Under the pieces are notes generated by a model. That model saw nothing but the letters and a program-made list of their open reading frames with translations. It had not been told where the DNA came from and ran no database searches. Made by a program: the position numbers and the translations under genes. Below are positions 11,921-12,720 of a stretch of 12,720 nt of DNA, piece after piece. Source of the stretch: CAZCBN01 sp964496975 (lineage in GTDB: Bacteria; Planctomycetota; Phycisphaerae; Phycisphaerales; UBA1924); NCBI GenBank assembly GCA_964496975.1, contig CAZCBN010000093.1, positions 1 through 12,720 on the forward strand, written 5' to 3'. Within the stretch, counting starts at the first letter, position 1. The number at the start of each line of letters is the position of its first letter.

Positions 11921-12694
11921 ATGGGCGTTTTTAATCGGGCGATCGGTGCCGGCGTGTTGGTTGGTTCGTGCGTCGCGGGGGCGTTCGGCCACGGCGGGGC
12001 GCCGGGGGAGCACCTGCTGATCGGGTACTACTTCGGGCACGATGGGTCGTTCGAGGCGCCGGCCCAGCCGCCCGCGGCGGCGACGCTGCTGGTGGACACG
12101 CACCCGTGGGAGCTGGACGGCGTGGTGTTCGCGCTGCCGCCGGTGCAGTCGTTCCTGTTTGACGGGTGGCTCACGGATGTGCCGGGCTTTGAGCCGCTGG
12201 CGCCGGCGGAGCAGGAGTTTGACGGGCACGGGTACTACTCGTACCTCGACCCGTCGTTCACCGGGGGCTCGCCTTCGGTGCGGCTGCACGTGGTGTCGAT
12301 CGACGCGGGGCTGGAGCTGCTGATCCCGCCGCTGTTCACGCCGATGTCGGCGGGGCAGTCGATCGCGCTGGGCTTCGGCGACTTCCACAACCACCCGGTG
12401 TTTTATTTGGACCGCTCGGTGACGGCGGAGAGCGGGCGGTTCTTCACGGTCACGCTGTCGCTGACGGACGACGCGGGCGTGCTGGCGGCGTCGGAGCCGT
12501 TCACGCTGCGGTTCCGCACGGGCGAGGCGTGCCCGGCCGACTACAACGGCGACGGCGCGGTGGGCGACGTGTTCGACCTGTTTGACTTCCTCGCCGACCT
12601 GGACGCGGGCGCGGATTACAACGGCGACGGCGCGGCCGGGGATATCTTTGACCTGTTCGACTTCCTCGCGGAGCTTGACGCGGGCTGCCCGTAA
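11921..12694 (+). CDS. Exported His-containing protein with C-terminal GC-type dockerin
   Basis: The 257-residue product begins with a signal peptide (MGVFNRAIGAGVLVGSCVAGAFG, cleavage likely at G23/H24). The body (24-203) is strand-rich, with scattered His (24, 31, 40, 61, 103, 123) plus FHNHPVFYLD (155-164). The stretch GRFFTVTLSLTDDAGVLAASEPFTLRF (172-198) looks like a beta-sandwich strand pair seen in PEP-CTERM/dockerin surface proteins. I do not recognise the body family; metal binding is possible. The end (204-256) holds two near-identical dockerin repeats, DYNGDGAVGDVFDLFDFLADLDAG and its copy, bracketed by Cys204 and Cys256. Asp207/Asn209/Asp211 and Asp233/Asn235/Asp237 would bind calcium, but the distal Asp falls at loop position 10 or 13, not 12. 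A clear SD supports the start. It follows the prepilin-type gene by 60 nt, so co-transcription is possible. Confidence 0.9.
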   Translation: MGVFNRAIGAGVLVGSCVAGAFGHGGAPGEHLLIGYYFGHDGSFEAPAQPPAAATLLVDTHPWELDGVVFALPPVQSFLFDGWLTDVPGFEPLAPAEQEFDGHGYYSYLDPSFTGGSPSVRLHVVSIDAGLELLIPPLFTPMSAGQSIALGFGDFHNHPVFYLDRSVTAESGRFFTVTLSLTDDAGVLAASEPFTLRFRTGEACPADYNGDGAVGDVFDLFDFLADLDAGADYNGDGAAGDIFDLFDFLAELDAGCP

Positions 12695-12699
12695 GGACG

Positions 12700-12720
12700 C
12701 CCGGCGGCCCGGCGGCCCGG
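12700..12720. repeat. 8-nt GC repeat running into the window edge
   Basis: CCCGGCGG occurs at 12700-12707 and 12708-12715, with CCCGG following to the edge. It begins 6 nt after the last stop codon and may be longer beyond the window. Confidence 0.5.

Noticed and set aside
10862..12394. 510-aa open frame on the minus strand
   Set aside because: Antisense to the prepilin-type and second dockerin genes, both of which have clear signals and motifs on the + strand.
11921..12526. Lytic polysaccharide monooxygenase
   Set aside because: Only the possible N-terminal His suggested this. The body does not show the conserved second His and aromatic pattern I would expect, so I did not call it.

Overview
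This looks like a piece of a GC-rich planctomycete chromosome, most likely class Phycisphaerae (inference from protein signatures, not from a search). The clues are two secreted proteins ending in a Cys-bracketed, EF-hand-like 'GC-type' dockerin, a prepilin-type protein with the H-X9-DG motif typical of planctomycete pseudopilin families, GC near 70-78% in the lines I counted, and strong purine SD sequences before some genes but not others. I see no tRNA, rRNA, CRISPR array, transposase, phage gene or attachment site.

Layout. 1-1134 (+) is the 3' part of a Met/Ala/Gly-rich protein of unknown function, cut by the window edge. 1299-2255 (+) is folP (dihydropteroate synthase) and 2429-2761 (+) is trxA (thioredoxin with a WCMPC active site). 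3084-4265 (+) is a Gfo/Idh/MocA oxidoreductase that resembles UDP-GlcNAc 3-dehydrogenases. 4312-5127 (-) is a small secreted protein with visibly lower GC. 5459-7108 (+) is a four-domain ribosomal protein S1-like RNA-binding protein. 7465-10380 (+) is a large exported protein with SGNH-hydrolase-like motifs and a C-terminal dockerin. 10432-10932 (-) is dut (dUTPase). 11066-11860 (+) is a prepilin-type H-X9-DG protein. 11921-12694 (+) is a second exported dockerin protein, rich in His.

The genes do not form one pathway. folP, trxA, the S1-like gene and dut are housekeeping genes; the rest serve the envelope or cell surface. Most look like single transcription units. Spacers carry GC-rich hairpins without long T-tracts, and several ORFs extend backwards through such hairpins. 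For that reason I placed folP and the large dockerin protein at downstream starts that have an SD. The + strand is G-rich nearly throughout, even across dut, which is encoded on the - strand. That fits a leading-strand position for the + strand.

I do not see a convincing new multi-gene system. The best targets for follow-up are the 971-aa SGNH-like dockerin protein, the two different dockerin loop geometries, the 14-bp perfect palindrome ahead of folP, the WCMPC thioredoxin and the compositionally odd secreted gene at 4312-5127.
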